Below are positions 1 through 5,608 of a stretch of DNA of 5,860 nt, piece by piece. The notes under the pieces were generated by a model. That model had not been told where the DNA came from and ran no database searches. It saw only the letters and a list, made by a program, of their open reading frames with translations. The first letter of the stretch is position 1, and each line of letters begins with the position of its first letter. The position numbers and the translations under genes are program-made. This DNA is from Flavobacteriaceae bacterium. GTDB taxonomy: Bacteria; Bacteroidota; Bacteroidia; Flavobacteriales; Flavobacteriaceae. The stretch spans positions 1-5,860 of the forward strand of contig JABSPP010000117.1 in the NCBI GenBank assembly GCA_013214275.1. The letters are read 5' to 3'.

Positions 1-304
1 AAGGAGTGATAGCAATTTGACCACGTTCCTCAGCACCTTCGATAAGATCTTCAAATCTACCTTGACCGAGCTCACTACGCATCTCAGATACTAGAGCGCA
101 GATCACTGCCTCTCTGTGCATGTTTACTTTAACAAGAGTATTGTGAGTACCGTTGAGCTGGTTGAACTTTGACTCCCAACCTTGAGCACATTTTTTCCAA
201 GTATCTGCTTCGTGTTGAGCCTTATCAGCTCTGCGTTTTTGTTGATCGTATTCCGGTTTCCAGTTGTGACCGCCTTGGCCTTCATTTCCAGTTAAACAGG
301 GCAT
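1..304 (-). CDS. Hypothetical phage protein, C-terminus cut by the left window edge
   Basis: An open frame of 101 codons runs from an ATG at 304 to the window edge with no stop, so the C-terminus is missing. The start is well supported. The ATG shares one base with the TAA of the preceding gene (TAATG), and GGAGGAAAG lies just upstream as a strong ribosome binding site. The protein begins MPCLTGNEGQGGHNWKPEYD and continues with a Lys/Arg/Gln/Glu-rich, probably helical stretch (about residues 20-45) containing several Trp. A more mixed segment follows, ending with an acidic part (FEDLIEGAEERGQ). I see no signal peptide, membrane segment or recognisable catalytic motif. It is translationally coupled to the 70-residue gene at 304..516 and is probably co-transcribed from the promoter region at 538..586. 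I do not recognise the family, and function is unknown. Confidence 0.8.
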   Translation of the reverse strand, partial: MPCLTGNEGQGGHNWKPEYDQQKRRADKAQHEADTWKKCAQGWESKFNQLNGTHNTLVKVNMHREAVICALVSEMRSELGQGRFEDLIEGAEERGQIAITP

Positions 305-516
305 TATCTTTCCTCCAATACTTTATTATAGTTATCAGTTATTTCGGGATCTTCAAGTCCCAATAATTTAGTGATTTTTTGTAGACTATCTTGCATCGCC
401 ATGAATCCGTCATCACTTCTGTCCCAGTTACCATCAAGAGCCATTTCACAATCTGTGTAGAGGATGTCAATAGTATCTTTTACTTCGTTAAGATCTTGGT
501 TCAATATTGTTTTCAT
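304..516 (-). CDS. Small acidic hypothetical protein (70 aa)
   Basis: The gene encodes 70 residues, begins MKTILNQDLNEVKDTIDILY and ends LEER. The composition is strongly acidic (many Asp and Glu) and the pattern suggests mostly alpha helix. There is no Cys pair, signal peptide or membrane segment beyond a single Cys near residue 23. An AAAAGGAAAA ribosome binding site lies about 12 bases upstream of the ATG. It is the first gene after the intergenic promoter candidate at 538..586, so it probably heads a small operon with the gene at 1..304, whose ATG overlaps its stop. Small acidic proteins in T7-like phages sometimes act as DNA mimics or host-enzyme inhibitors, but nothing here proves that. 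The function is unknown. Confidence 0.75.
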   Translation of the reverse strand: MKTILNQDLNEVKDTIDILYTDCEMALDGNWDRSDDGFMAMQDSLQKITKLLGLEDPEITDNYNKVLEER

Positions 517-537
517 TTTTTAGTTTTCCTTTTGTTG

Positions 538-586
538 TTTTGTTTAAGTTGTTATATTATATAGTGTGAAATTCAGATTGCAAGTC
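538..586 (-). promoter_or_regulatory. Promoter candidate upstream of the 70-aa gene (module copy 1)
   Basis: The 70-base gap between the genes at 587..790 and 304..516 holds a TATAAT hexamer (556-561). A TTG-containing -35-like element (TTGCAA, 578-583 region) lies 16 bases before it. Four bases after TATAAT comes CAACTTAAACAAAA (538-551), which is identical to the element at 1249-1262. A GACTTG (581-586) precedes TATAAT at the same distance as in the second copy. Counting from a -10 element, transcription would start at or near the CAACTT. The sequence also contains ACACTATA, which recalls the core of SP6/T7-type promoters. Whether host sigma70 or the phage polymerase uses it cannot be decided here. 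Confidence 0.55.
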
Positions 587-790
587 CTATTCGTAAAGTT
601 TTACTGAAATAAATTTACTGAGATCTCCTTCGAATTCATCTACCACAGCAGATCCGTATAAACAACCTACTTTAAGATCTCTTAAATTCAAATAGGTATA
701 GTGACTATTTTTATAATCAATGTGAGTTAATACACAAATACATTTTAAATGTACGAATTTATGTCCAACTGATACTTCCCTTAATCTCAT
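587..790 (-). CDS. Small hypothetical protein (67 aa), probably beta-rich
   Basis: The gene encodes 67 residues, begins MRLREVSVGHKFVHLKCICV and ends ISVKLYE. The alternation of hydrophobic and polar residues, with VGHKF, YTYLNLRDLKVG and GSAVV segments, suggests a small beta-barrel or SH3-like fold. This is a fold impression only. There is no signal peptide or membrane helix. The ATG overlaps the TGA of the 150-residue gene (ATGA), and CCGGAG lies about eight bases upstream of the start. These two features indicate translational coupling to the 150-residue gene in the operon that starts after the terminator at 1278..1307. The stop codon lies just before the next promoter candidate. The family is not recognised. 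Confidence 0.75.
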   Translation of the reverse strand: MRLREVSVGHKFVHLKCICVLTHIDYKNSHYTYLNLRDLKVGCLYGSAVVDEFEGDLSKFISVKLYE

Positions 791-1239
791 TTTACGTGCT
801 CCGGAAAACGTTCATATTTAAATGGCTCAACATACTCACCCCAGCAACTAACTCGGTCTGCCGATTGATCCAAAAGATAACCGATCTTCTTACCCTCTTC
901 CAACCAAGCTTTGAACTCTGCCATACCTTCAAAACCACATTGACTTATAGTTCTCTGAATATCTGCATGAGCATCTTGTCTGAATTCTTCACAGTCACAA
1001 ACAAGTTCTTCGAGAAGAACAGCGTAATGATTGAAATCAATGTAAGGATCATGAGAGACATTACCTCTTGGAGTTTTCCAAGACCAAGTGCCCATTCCAG
1101 TGATGAAATTCATCCCGTACTTGAAGCAGAAATCATGAACCATTCGTTCCAAGTTTCCCTTAGCCCATTCTCTTAATTGGTCTTGGTATCTGCCCTCGAT
1201 CTTTTCTCTAGCTTCGTGCAATGTTTGTTCTGTTATCAT
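787..1239 (-). CDS. Hypothetical protein (150 aa), first gene after the terminator
   Basis: The protein begins with a charged, helical N-terminus (about residues 1-37). A central segment rich in Gly and aromatic residues follows, with GMGTWSWKTPRG at residues 48-59 and an HDPYIDFNHY stretch at 63-72. Residues 72-120 are acidic and helical, with CDCEE at 81-85. The C-terminus is aromatic and ends PFKYERFPEHVK. It has five Cys, but their spacing does not form an obvious zinc site. There is no signal peptide or membrane helix. The start is supported by AAAAGGACAC directly upstream of the ATG. It is the first gene downstream of a strong terminator and promoter candidate, so it should belong to the expression class switched on after the polymerase. 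It is coupled to the 67-residue gene by an ATGA overlap. I do not recognise the family. Confidence 0.8.
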   Translation of the reverse strand: MITEQTLHEAREKIEGRYQDQLREWAKGNLERMVHDFCFKYGMNFITGMGTWSWKTPRGNVSHDPYIDFNHYAVLLEELVCDCEEFRQDAHADIQRTISQCGFEGMAEFKAWLEEGKKIGYLLDQSADRVSCWGEYVEPFKYERFPEHVK

Positions 1240-1242
1240 ATT

Positions 1243-1289
1243 GTGTCCTTTTGTTTAAGTTGATTCAATATAGACACAAAAAAGGACAC
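1243..1289 (-). promoter_or_regulatory. Possible ribosome-site sequestration by terminator 3' arm
   Basis: The ribosome binding site of the 150-residue gene (AAAAGGACAC, 1243-1252) is perfectly complementary over ten bases to GTGTCCTTTT (1280-1289). That stretch is made of the 3' arm and U-tract of the preceding terminator, with a 27-base loop between. A second, weaker seven-base pairing exists between TTGTGTC (1273-1279) and GACACAA (1241-1247). Both blocking segments lie upstream of the start expected from the local promoter. Only read-through RNA could therefore form them. The complementarity is seen directly; its effect on translation is inferred. Confidence 0.35.
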
Positions 1290-1297
1290 TACAAGTC
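1249..1297 (-). promoter_or_regulatory. Promoter candidate after the terminator (module copy 2)
   Basis: Directly downstream of the terminator U-tract lies TATATT (1267-1272). Four bases further comes CAACTTAAACAAAA (1249-1262), identical over 14 bases to the element at 538-551. GACTTG (1292-1297), here in the terminator loop, precedes the TATA hexamer at exactly the same distance as in copy 1. The -35 match is poor (TTGTAG, 16 bases before TATATT), so a host sigma70 promoter would be weak. Use by the phage polymerase is a fair alternative. A start near 1260 would exclude the terminator from the transcript and give a short A-rich leader to the 150-residue gene. Confidence 0.5.
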
Positions 1298-1307
1298 GTA
1301 GTGTCCT
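1278..1307 (-). terminator. Rho-independent terminator after the polymerase-HNH unit
   Basis: On the minus strand a perfect 10-bp stem is formed by AGGACACTAC (1298-1307) and GTAGTGTCCT (1283-1292). The loop is GACTT, and five further T's (1278-1282) follow directly, giving TTTTTT together with the last stem base. It starts 16 bases after the stop codon of the HNH gene. This is the position expected for an early terminator after the polymerase gene in a T7-type phage. The other strand has no comparable T-run directly after the stem, so it is oriented for minus-strand transcripts. Confidence 0.9.
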
Positions 1308-1323
1308 AAAAAGTTCATTTTTT

Positions 1324-1800
1324 TTATTTTCTCCGAAATTCTCCGAAATACTTAATCTCCGCATCTGTTCTAGCTTTCAATGCTTCCACCTTTGAATCAA
1401 ATGAACCTAGATGAATATATTTCCCATTTACTCCTATTCTAGCATACCATTTACCTTCCTTTTTAAACTGCCATATTCCTTTTTCACGTCCTTTGTATTT
1501 ACCTTTGTTTTTATTGTTCTGAGAGCAAGTAACTAGTCTCAAGTTCTCTATGATATTATTTAAAGGATTCCCATCAATGTGATCAATTTGATACCCATCC
1601 GGAATATCTCCGTTCTCCATATACCATAATAGTCTGTGAGCCATTATATCCCTGTCTCCGATAGTTATCCTTAGATAACCACCTTTATCAACCCAGCCAC
1701 ATTTTTTATATGTATCTGATGTTTTAAGATAGCGATATGGAGAGCCATCTCTCCATACTATCTTTGAAGCTAATTTATCATAATATTCTTTGTTTTTCAT
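1324..1800 (-). CDS. HNH endonuclease with C-terminal AP2-type DNA-binding domain (homing type)
   Basis: The gene encodes 158 residues. After an N-terminal region with a KIVWRDG motif (13-19), an HNH_3-type core spans about 54-100. It shows AHRLLW (54-59), QIDHIDGNPLNN (71-82) with the DH pair at 73-74, and ENLRLVT (85-91). An AP2-like three-stranded DNA-binding domain covers about 108-155, with GIWQFKKEGKWYARI and the IHLGSFDS turn. This arrangement is typical of free-standing phage homing endonucleases, which nick DNA and spread their own gene. Such genes often sit beside conserved phage genes, here 18 bases after the polymerase stop. I see no good ribosome binding site: the sequence before ATG is A-rich, and the nearest AGG is over 20 bases away. 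This suggests weak translation or a recently inserted gene. Alternatives to a homing role are few; the family call is firm, while activity is inferred. Confidence 0.93.
   Translation of the reverse strand: MKNKEYYDKLASKIVWRDGSPYRYLKTSDTYKKCGWVDKGGYLRITIGDRDIMAHRLLWYMENGDIPDGYQIDHIDGNPLNNIIENLRLVTCSQNNKNKGKYKGREKGIWQFKKEGKWYARIGVNGKYIHLGSFDSKVEALKARTDAEIKYFGEFRRK
1329..1348. repeat. Perfect 10-bp tandem duplication at the 3' end of the HNH gene
   Basis: Two adjacent copies of ttctccgaaa (plus strand) lie in the last codons of the HNH gene. Since 10 is not a multiple of three, the two copies are read in different frames, giving YFGE and then FRRK followed by stop. The C-terminus may therefore have been altered by a slippage duplication, or the similarity may be chance. 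Confidence 0.6.
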
Positions 1801-1818
1801 TTTTTCAACTTTTTTTAT

Positions 1819-4683
1819 TTACCTAAAGAAATAGATACAATCCATCACGGCATCAAGGTCAAGATCATTGGTTCGAGTTATGTTCTCTTTGATCTGATTT
1901 AAGATCTTAAGGAACCTAGCTTGCTGGCCTTTATAACCTTGTTTGACATCATTAATATCTTGTGCCATGAGACCTCTAAAGTTCCATCCAAATTTCTTAC
2001 ATAGATCTTTGAGATTATACTCCATGAGCTCCATGAGTGGGTCACGATCTTTGTACATTACTATAAACTGCTGTCGAGCTTCGTGAGCCAGCTTTGGAGA
2101 ATATTTAGCAATAGTACTGAATGAGTCGTGGATGAACATCAGCGGAGCCTTTTCGGGCATGGCCAGCGCAACCATCCTTAAGTGAGTCGCATCATTCCCG
2201 TGTGTATAGTTCGGAGCTGTGGCGTTCGAGACTTTCTTTTGATCAATCTTGTCCAGCTTCTCCTTTATGGTGAAGTACAAAGATTTCCCTTTGAAAGTCT
2301 TTTTCACTTTGGTAGACTTCTCCACGTACTTAGTGAAGGCCAGTTTGCTGCCTGTAAAAGTTTCCCAACGAACGATACCATCACCAAACTCACAGACCAA
2401 CTTACCAAGATCAGCCATGGCGTTTTTAGTTCTAAGAATAGCTGGAGCTACTTCTGCAACAGCGTCCCAAACACCATCACGAAAGAACTCATAAATACCC
2501 TGGCGCCCTTCTTCATGAAATTGATCAAAAGGATTGTTTAAGTCCTTATCGGTGTATTTCTCGATCTCCTCTTTTGCATAGTTTAAAGCCCCTCCTTCAG
2601 TAAGTCCGTAATTCATACACATTACAATACGCTTACAGCTGGAGCGAGTGACCACATTTTTCTCAATGAAGGCTTTATCCAAGAGTTCATCGATCAACTT
2701 ATCTGTATAGGTATTAGCTACCTCACCGTACATATCTGCAGGAGATGTGCCAGTGGATCTGTAAGTCATGTTTACCAGTTCCGCAGTTGACTTATCCATG
2801 AGATAAGCAGAAGCATGTTGTGCACCATTATTAGAACCATCCAAGTGAATGAAAATTTTTGATCTAAAATCAGCACCCTCTTCCAAAACTCCAGCACATT
2901 CAAACGATTGTGCAAGGTAGCCAAAAGGATCATCTTGTTTACTCCAGTACTCAAAGGTGTCAATAGGGTCACTGGCCACTTCTGCGCCCTTAGAAAGCTC
3001 ATTTCTAGCACTGTACAAGGCAACATCCCATGGAGATTTATCACCACCATACTTTAAGCCATAGCGATCTTCGACTTTATCCATGGAGTTCGCAAAGTTC
3101 ACGAGCCAATAATCCATACCCTCGTCCGTGATCTCCTCAGCGTGGGCAGATACAAATAAAGCCTTAGATAATTTTGATGCCTGAGGATTCATGATCGTAG
3201 GAACATAGTAAGTTCTAGTTCTGTAATCAAAGTATACAGGGAGATAAAAAACTCCACCATAATCAGCATACCATTGGGCGATCTCAATTGTTCTCCGGTT
3301 CATATCATTTATAGAGATGGCTTTTGAAATATCCTTTAATCGCTTGTCTCTTTTCTTTGACCATTCACGATAGTCTGCAAGATTTTTTTCATCCTTAAAC
3401 CATTTTTCATTCAACTTATCAAAAGCTTTCTTATCTCCACCACGTTTAAATTTGGGGAAGTGAGAAGGCTTCTCTAGCATCTTAGGGACTTCAACGTTCA
3501 ATTTGTCCTTAATGTGGAGACCTGCTTCCATACATTTCTTGATAGCTTTTAAGTATTGTGTGTGGATGCGGAATGGGGTGCTCTGAATGCGTTGAACAGC
3601 CTTAATATCAATTTCTGATAGCTCTATACCGTCTAAGGCATTAGTGTTCATTAAGCGCTTTTTAAGAGGATATTCTCTATAGCTTGTAGTGTAGCCATCT
3701 GTGATAGGTTTTTCAAGCACTGGACGAGCTTCACAAGATCTCTCAATAAGCATGTCTCGGCAGTCGTTGAGTTCTTCCATGGATTCCTCAGTCATAGTTA
3801 TGTTACCTTGACTCAAAACTATGTCCGGTATAGAAGAATCAACTAGATCAAGTAAAGCTCGCCCTTCTCCAATGATACCAGCTTCAGCAAATGATTTTAT
3901 TGATTTTACATTCAATATTTTTAGTAAGGCTTTACCTTTTGAATTTGCAGTCCCTTTTGCAGTGATAAATTTCTTGTTTGATTTGATCTCCTTTACAGTA
4001 GGAACTTTCATTATCTCTGCAAGTTCTTTCTGATTAAAATAGATCAGCCTATCAATAACTTCGTCCATAATTTTACCACTTATATTGGAGTAACTATTTT
4101 TAGATTTCCCGCTGCCAATATCTCTCAGAGATTTTCTTAAAAGACTAGCTTCTTCTTTTTCGATCTCTCTTTTACTTTTTACACACATTACTTCTCTAAG
4201 AATTATGGACAAAATTAAATAAGATGCGGTACGCGCTCGATCTCTTACACCATATGACCCGAATACAAATTCATTTATTTTGACCTGCTCCCGCTCTTTG
4301 AACTCGTCTTTGATTTTTGCAGTTTTAATGCCCATTGCTCTGTATTTCTTAAGGTCATTTAAATACCCTGAGGTACTTACCACTTCTCCTTCGTATTTTA
4401 ACTTTTCCGGAAAGTTCAAGAAAGCTTTGACTATCTCAGTAGTTGGTTTAGAAATAAGCTTAGATGCAAGGAATTCCACATTGTCAGCGATCCAGCGATA
4501 ACCATACCCAGTAGTGTCTAAATTACCAGTTTCCTCAAGCTTGTCAAGATTCTTCTCTATCTTAATCTGAGCTGATTTTACCATAGCTTCCTGCAGTTCT
4601 CTATCGACCACAGAGACCCCTTCTTTAAAGGATCTTTCACGTAATTGTTTAGGATTAGGATAATGTTGCATTACTGAGAGCAT
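1819..4683 (-). CDS. T7-family single-subunit DNA-directed RNA polymerase (954 aa)
   Basis: This enzyme copies phage DNA into RNA from phage promoters without sigma factors. Comparison with the known T7 enzyme (883 residues) places motif A at LDGSNNGAQH with catalytic D615 (T7 D537). Motif B is RSSCKRIVMCMNYG, with R680, K684 and Y692 matching T7 R627, K631 and Y639. The APNYTH segment has H828 matching T7 H784. Motif C is IHDSF, with H852 and D853 matching H811 and D812. The DxxGR motif reads DYRTR (486-490), so the Gly is Thr. The specificity loop (about 789-822) is Lys-rich and unlike T7. The region after motif C is about 30 residues longer than in T7, and the protein ends YFFR instead of FAFA. 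The ATG at 4683 follows AAAAGGAAG at good spacing. A promoter candidate lies just upstream. The family call is very firm; promoter specificity is unknown. Confidence 0.98.
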   Translation of the reverse strand: MLSVMQHYPNPKQLRERSFKEGVSVVDRELQEAMVKSAQIKIEKNLDKLEETGNLDTTGYGYRWIADNVEFLASKLISKPTTEIVKAFLNFPEKLKYEGEVVSTSGYLNDLKKYRAMGIKTAKIKDEFKEREQVKINEFVFGSYGVRDRARTASYLILSIILREVMCVKSKREIEKEEASLLRKSLRDIGSGKSKNSYSNISGKIMDEVIDRLIYFNQKELAEIMKVPTVKEIKSNKKFITAKGTANSKGKALLKILNVKSIKSFAEAGIIGEGRALLDLVDSSIPDIVLSQGNITMTEESMEELNDCRDMLIERSCEARPVLEKPITDGYTTSYREYPLKKRLMNTNALDGIELSEIDIKAVQRIQSTPFRIHTQYLKAIKKCMEAGLHIKDKLNVEVPKMLEKPSHFPKFKRGGDKKAFDKLNEKWFKDEKNLADYREWSKKRDKRLKDISKAISINDMNRRTIEIAQWYADYGGVFYLPVYFDYRTRTYYVPTIMNPQASKLSKALFVSAHAEEITDEGMDYWLVNFANSMDKVEDRYGLKYGGDKSPWDVALYSARNELSKGAEVASDPIDTFEYWSKQDDPFGYLAQSFECAGVLEEGADFRSKIFIHLDGSNNGAQHASAYLMDKSTAELVNMTYRSTGTSPADMYGEVANTYTDKLIDELLDKAFIEKNVVTRSSCKRIVMCMNYGLTEGGALNYAKEEIEKYTDKDLNNPFDQFHEEGRQGIYEFFRDGVWDAVAEVAPAILRTKNAMADLGKLVCEFGDGIVRWETFTGSKLAFTKYVEKSTKVKKTFKGKSLYFTIKEKLDKIDQKKVSNATAPNYTHGNDATHLRMVALAMPEKAPLMFIHDSFSTIAKYSPKLAHEARQQFIVMYKDRDPLMELMEYNLKDLCKKFGWNFRGLMAQDINDVKQGYKGQQARFLKILNQIKENITRTNDLDLDAVMDCIYFFR

Positions 4684-4697
4684 ATGTACTTCCTTTT

Positions 4698-4742
4698 GTT
4701 ATTAAGATGATACAGTTTACTATGGTTTTGGCACTAAGTCAA
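4698..4742 (-). promoter_or_regulatory. Sigma70-like promoter candidate before the RNA polymerase gene (module copy 3)
   Basis: TTGACT (4737-4742) and TAAACT (4714-4719) are separated by 17 bases, a good host sigma70 arrangement. Four bases after TAAACT comes CATCTTAATAACAAAAGG, a close relative of the CAACTTAAACAAAAGG found at the second promoter region. The hexamer-to-element distance is the same. The -35 box lies inside the end of the upstream gene and the -10 just past its stop codon. The ribosome binding site AAAAGGAAG follows directly. Expression of the polymerase from a host promoter is expected in T7-type phages. Confidence 0.6.
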
Positions 4743-4977
4743 GTCCAAATGGTGTCAAAAATTTAAAAAGATTGTTACAGTGATAAACTATTTCGTGTTG
4801 ATTATTAAAAGGTTTAGGTTCCGGTACTCCCTCCCAAAAGCCACCATTTTTAATTGTTATATCTTGACGTTTTATTTTTACTCCGCTGGGAACAAAACCC
4901 TCAAATGTTCTCTTCTTCTCGTAGAATTTGAGGGCTTCTTCGTTGACTTCTTTTTCAAGTCGTGCATAGTTTTTCAT
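4720..4977 (-). CDS. Hypothetical early protein (85 aa)
   Basis: The gene encodes 85 residues and begins MKNYARLEKEVNEEALKFYE. It has a charged helical N-terminus (about 1-24), a mixed middle with FVPSGVKIKRQDITI, then a Pro/Gly-rich part (FWEGVPEPKPFN). A C-terminal segment (HCNNLFKFLTPFGLDLVPKP) follows. There is no signal peptide or membrane helix. The ATG overlaps the TGA of the upstream gene (ATGA), with GGATT about six bases before it, so translation is probably coupled. Its last codons contain the -35 region of the promoter candidate for the polymerase gene. I do not recognise a family. The position immediately before the polymerase matches the early region of T7-like phages. Confidence 0.75.
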   Translation of the reverse strand: MKNYARLEKEVNEEALKFYEKKRTFEGFVPSGVKIKRQDITIKNGGFWEGVPEPKPFNNQHEIVYHCNNLFKFLTPFGLDLVPKP

Positions 4978-5192
4978 TTTAATCCATGAAGTTCCTTATA
5001 ATCCTTTAAGGCCTTTTTAGTCTTGTTAACATTTCTTTGATCACGTTTGTAATCTGACTCAACTTTTGAACCTTCACGATACCTTTTATCGTATCTTACA
5101 TAGGCCTCAGCTGACCTATTGAAAGAAAGCTCAGCTCTCCGAATGTCTTGGTGTAGTTTGCGGAGATCTTTTCTGTAATCAACCCACGTCAT
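4974..5192 (-). CDS. Highly charged helical hypothetical early protein (72 aa)
   Basis: The chosen start is the ATG at 5192 (MTWVDYRKDLRKLHQ). GAGGA lies eight bases upstream, and the overlap with the preceding gene is then only 14 bases. An in-frame ATG at 5258 exists but has no ribosome binding site and would overlap far more. The protein is 72 residues and very rich in Arg, Lys, Asp and Glu, with almost no Gly or Pro. It should form one or two long helices or a coiled coil (about residues 5-68). It has no Cys, signal peptide or membrane segment. The net basic charge would allow nucleic acid or partner binding, which is speculation. It is coupled to both neighbours. The family is not recognised. 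Confidence 0.75.
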   Translation of the reverse strand: MTWVDYRKDLRKLHQDIRRAELSFNRSAEAYVRYDKRYREGSKVESDYKRDQRNVNKTKKALKDYKELHGLK

Positions 5193-5454
5193 AATTAAGA
5201 TCCTCTGTCGATTCCGGAATGTAATAGCCCTCAGCCCTAAGTGCTTTGAGTCTATCAAAACATTCTGAACGCTTTACTGAGTAGTACTCGAACGAAACTC
5301 CGATTCCTTTATCATTTTCCATTTTGCGAGACCATAAATCCATTCTGTGCAGTAGCTCAACACCTTCAACAGGAACCCAATTATTCTCTATGGCCTTGTC
5401 AGCTGTAGTGGTGAACTTAGCTCCTTTTTCATTGTAGACCCTTACACGTTTCAT
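5179..5454 (-). CDS. Hypothetical early protein (91 aa)
   Basis: The gene encodes 91 residues and begins MKRVRVYNEKGAKFTTTADK. A basic beta-like N-terminus leads to a VPVEGVELLHRMDLW segment (27-41), then a helical charged part with SVKRSECFDRLKALRAEGYY (59-78). The tail is acidic and ends NYDVG. It has one Cys, no signal peptide and no membrane helix. AAGGACGG upstream of the ATG is a strong ribosome binding site. The start lies one base after the stop of the preceding small membrane protein gene, so the two are in one operon. I do not recognise a family or function. Confidence 0.78.
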   Translation of the reverse strand: MKRVRVYNEKGAKFTTTADKAIENNWVPVEGVELLHRMDLWSRKMENDKGIGVSFEYYSVKRSECFDRLKALRAEGYYIPESTEDLNYDVG

Positions 5455-5455
5455 A

Positions 5456-5608
5456 TTACCGTCCTTTTACATTATTGCGATCTTTACCGGCATCGAATTT
5501 AGATTGGTCAAATTCTTTTCTTGCTCTCTCTCGATCGATGTTGCTTATTATACATCCGCTTGTGAATATTAAAAGGGCGAATACTACTGAAATACTTAGA
5601 ATAATCAT
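5456..5608 (-). CDS. Small membrane or lipoprotein-like peptide (50 aa)
   Basis: The gene encodes 50 residues and begins MIILSISVVFALLIFTSGC, followed by a charged tail ending KDRNNVKGR. Residues 1-21 are strongly hydrophobic. FTSGC at 15-19 resembles a lipobox, although the -3 residue is Thr and no basic residues precede the hydrophobic run. The alternative is a single-pass membrane anchor with its basic tail in the cytoplasm, which fits the positive-inside rule better. The ATG overlaps the TGA of the upstream frame (ATGA). The stop is one base before the next ATG. The ribosome binding site is weak (AAGTAAG), so translation probably depends on coupling. The perfect fit between its two neighbours supports a real gene. 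Membrane-acting or superinfection-exclusion roles are possible but unproven. Confidence 0.68.
   Translation of the reverse strand: MIILSISVVFALLIFTSGCIISNIDRERARKEFDQSKFDAGKDRNNVKGR

Noticed and set aside
169..366. A 65-codon open frame on the plus strand
   Set aside because: It runs antisense across two supported minus-strand genes and has no ribosome binding site.
593..604. A short inverted repeat, gtaaa and tttac
   Set aside because: Only five AT-rich pairs with a two-base loop, inside coding sequence and without a T-run; too weak for a terminator.
796..1176. A 126-codon open frame on the plus strand
   Set aside because: It lies fully antisense to the well-supported 150-residue gene, has no ribosome binding site and its composition looks like a reverse-strand shadow.
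2182..2541. Plus-strand open frames opposite the polymerase gene
   Set aside because: They overlap a region with firm polymerase motifs on the minus strand and have no start signals or family resemblance.
2534..2543. A partial copy of the shared start element (ttgtttaagt on the plus strand)
   Set aside because: It lies within polymerase coding sequence, matches only ten bases and has no TATA hexamer at the conserved distance.
2772..3050. A 92-codon minus-strand frame inside the polymerase gene
   Set aside because: It is a shifted reading of the conserved motif A region; the polymerase frame is clearly the coding one.
5193..5258. N-terminal extension of the 72-residue protein from the ATG at 5258
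   Set aside because: It has no ribosome binding site and would lengthen the overlap with the preceding gene to 80 bases, while the ATG at 5192 has GAGGA at good spacing.
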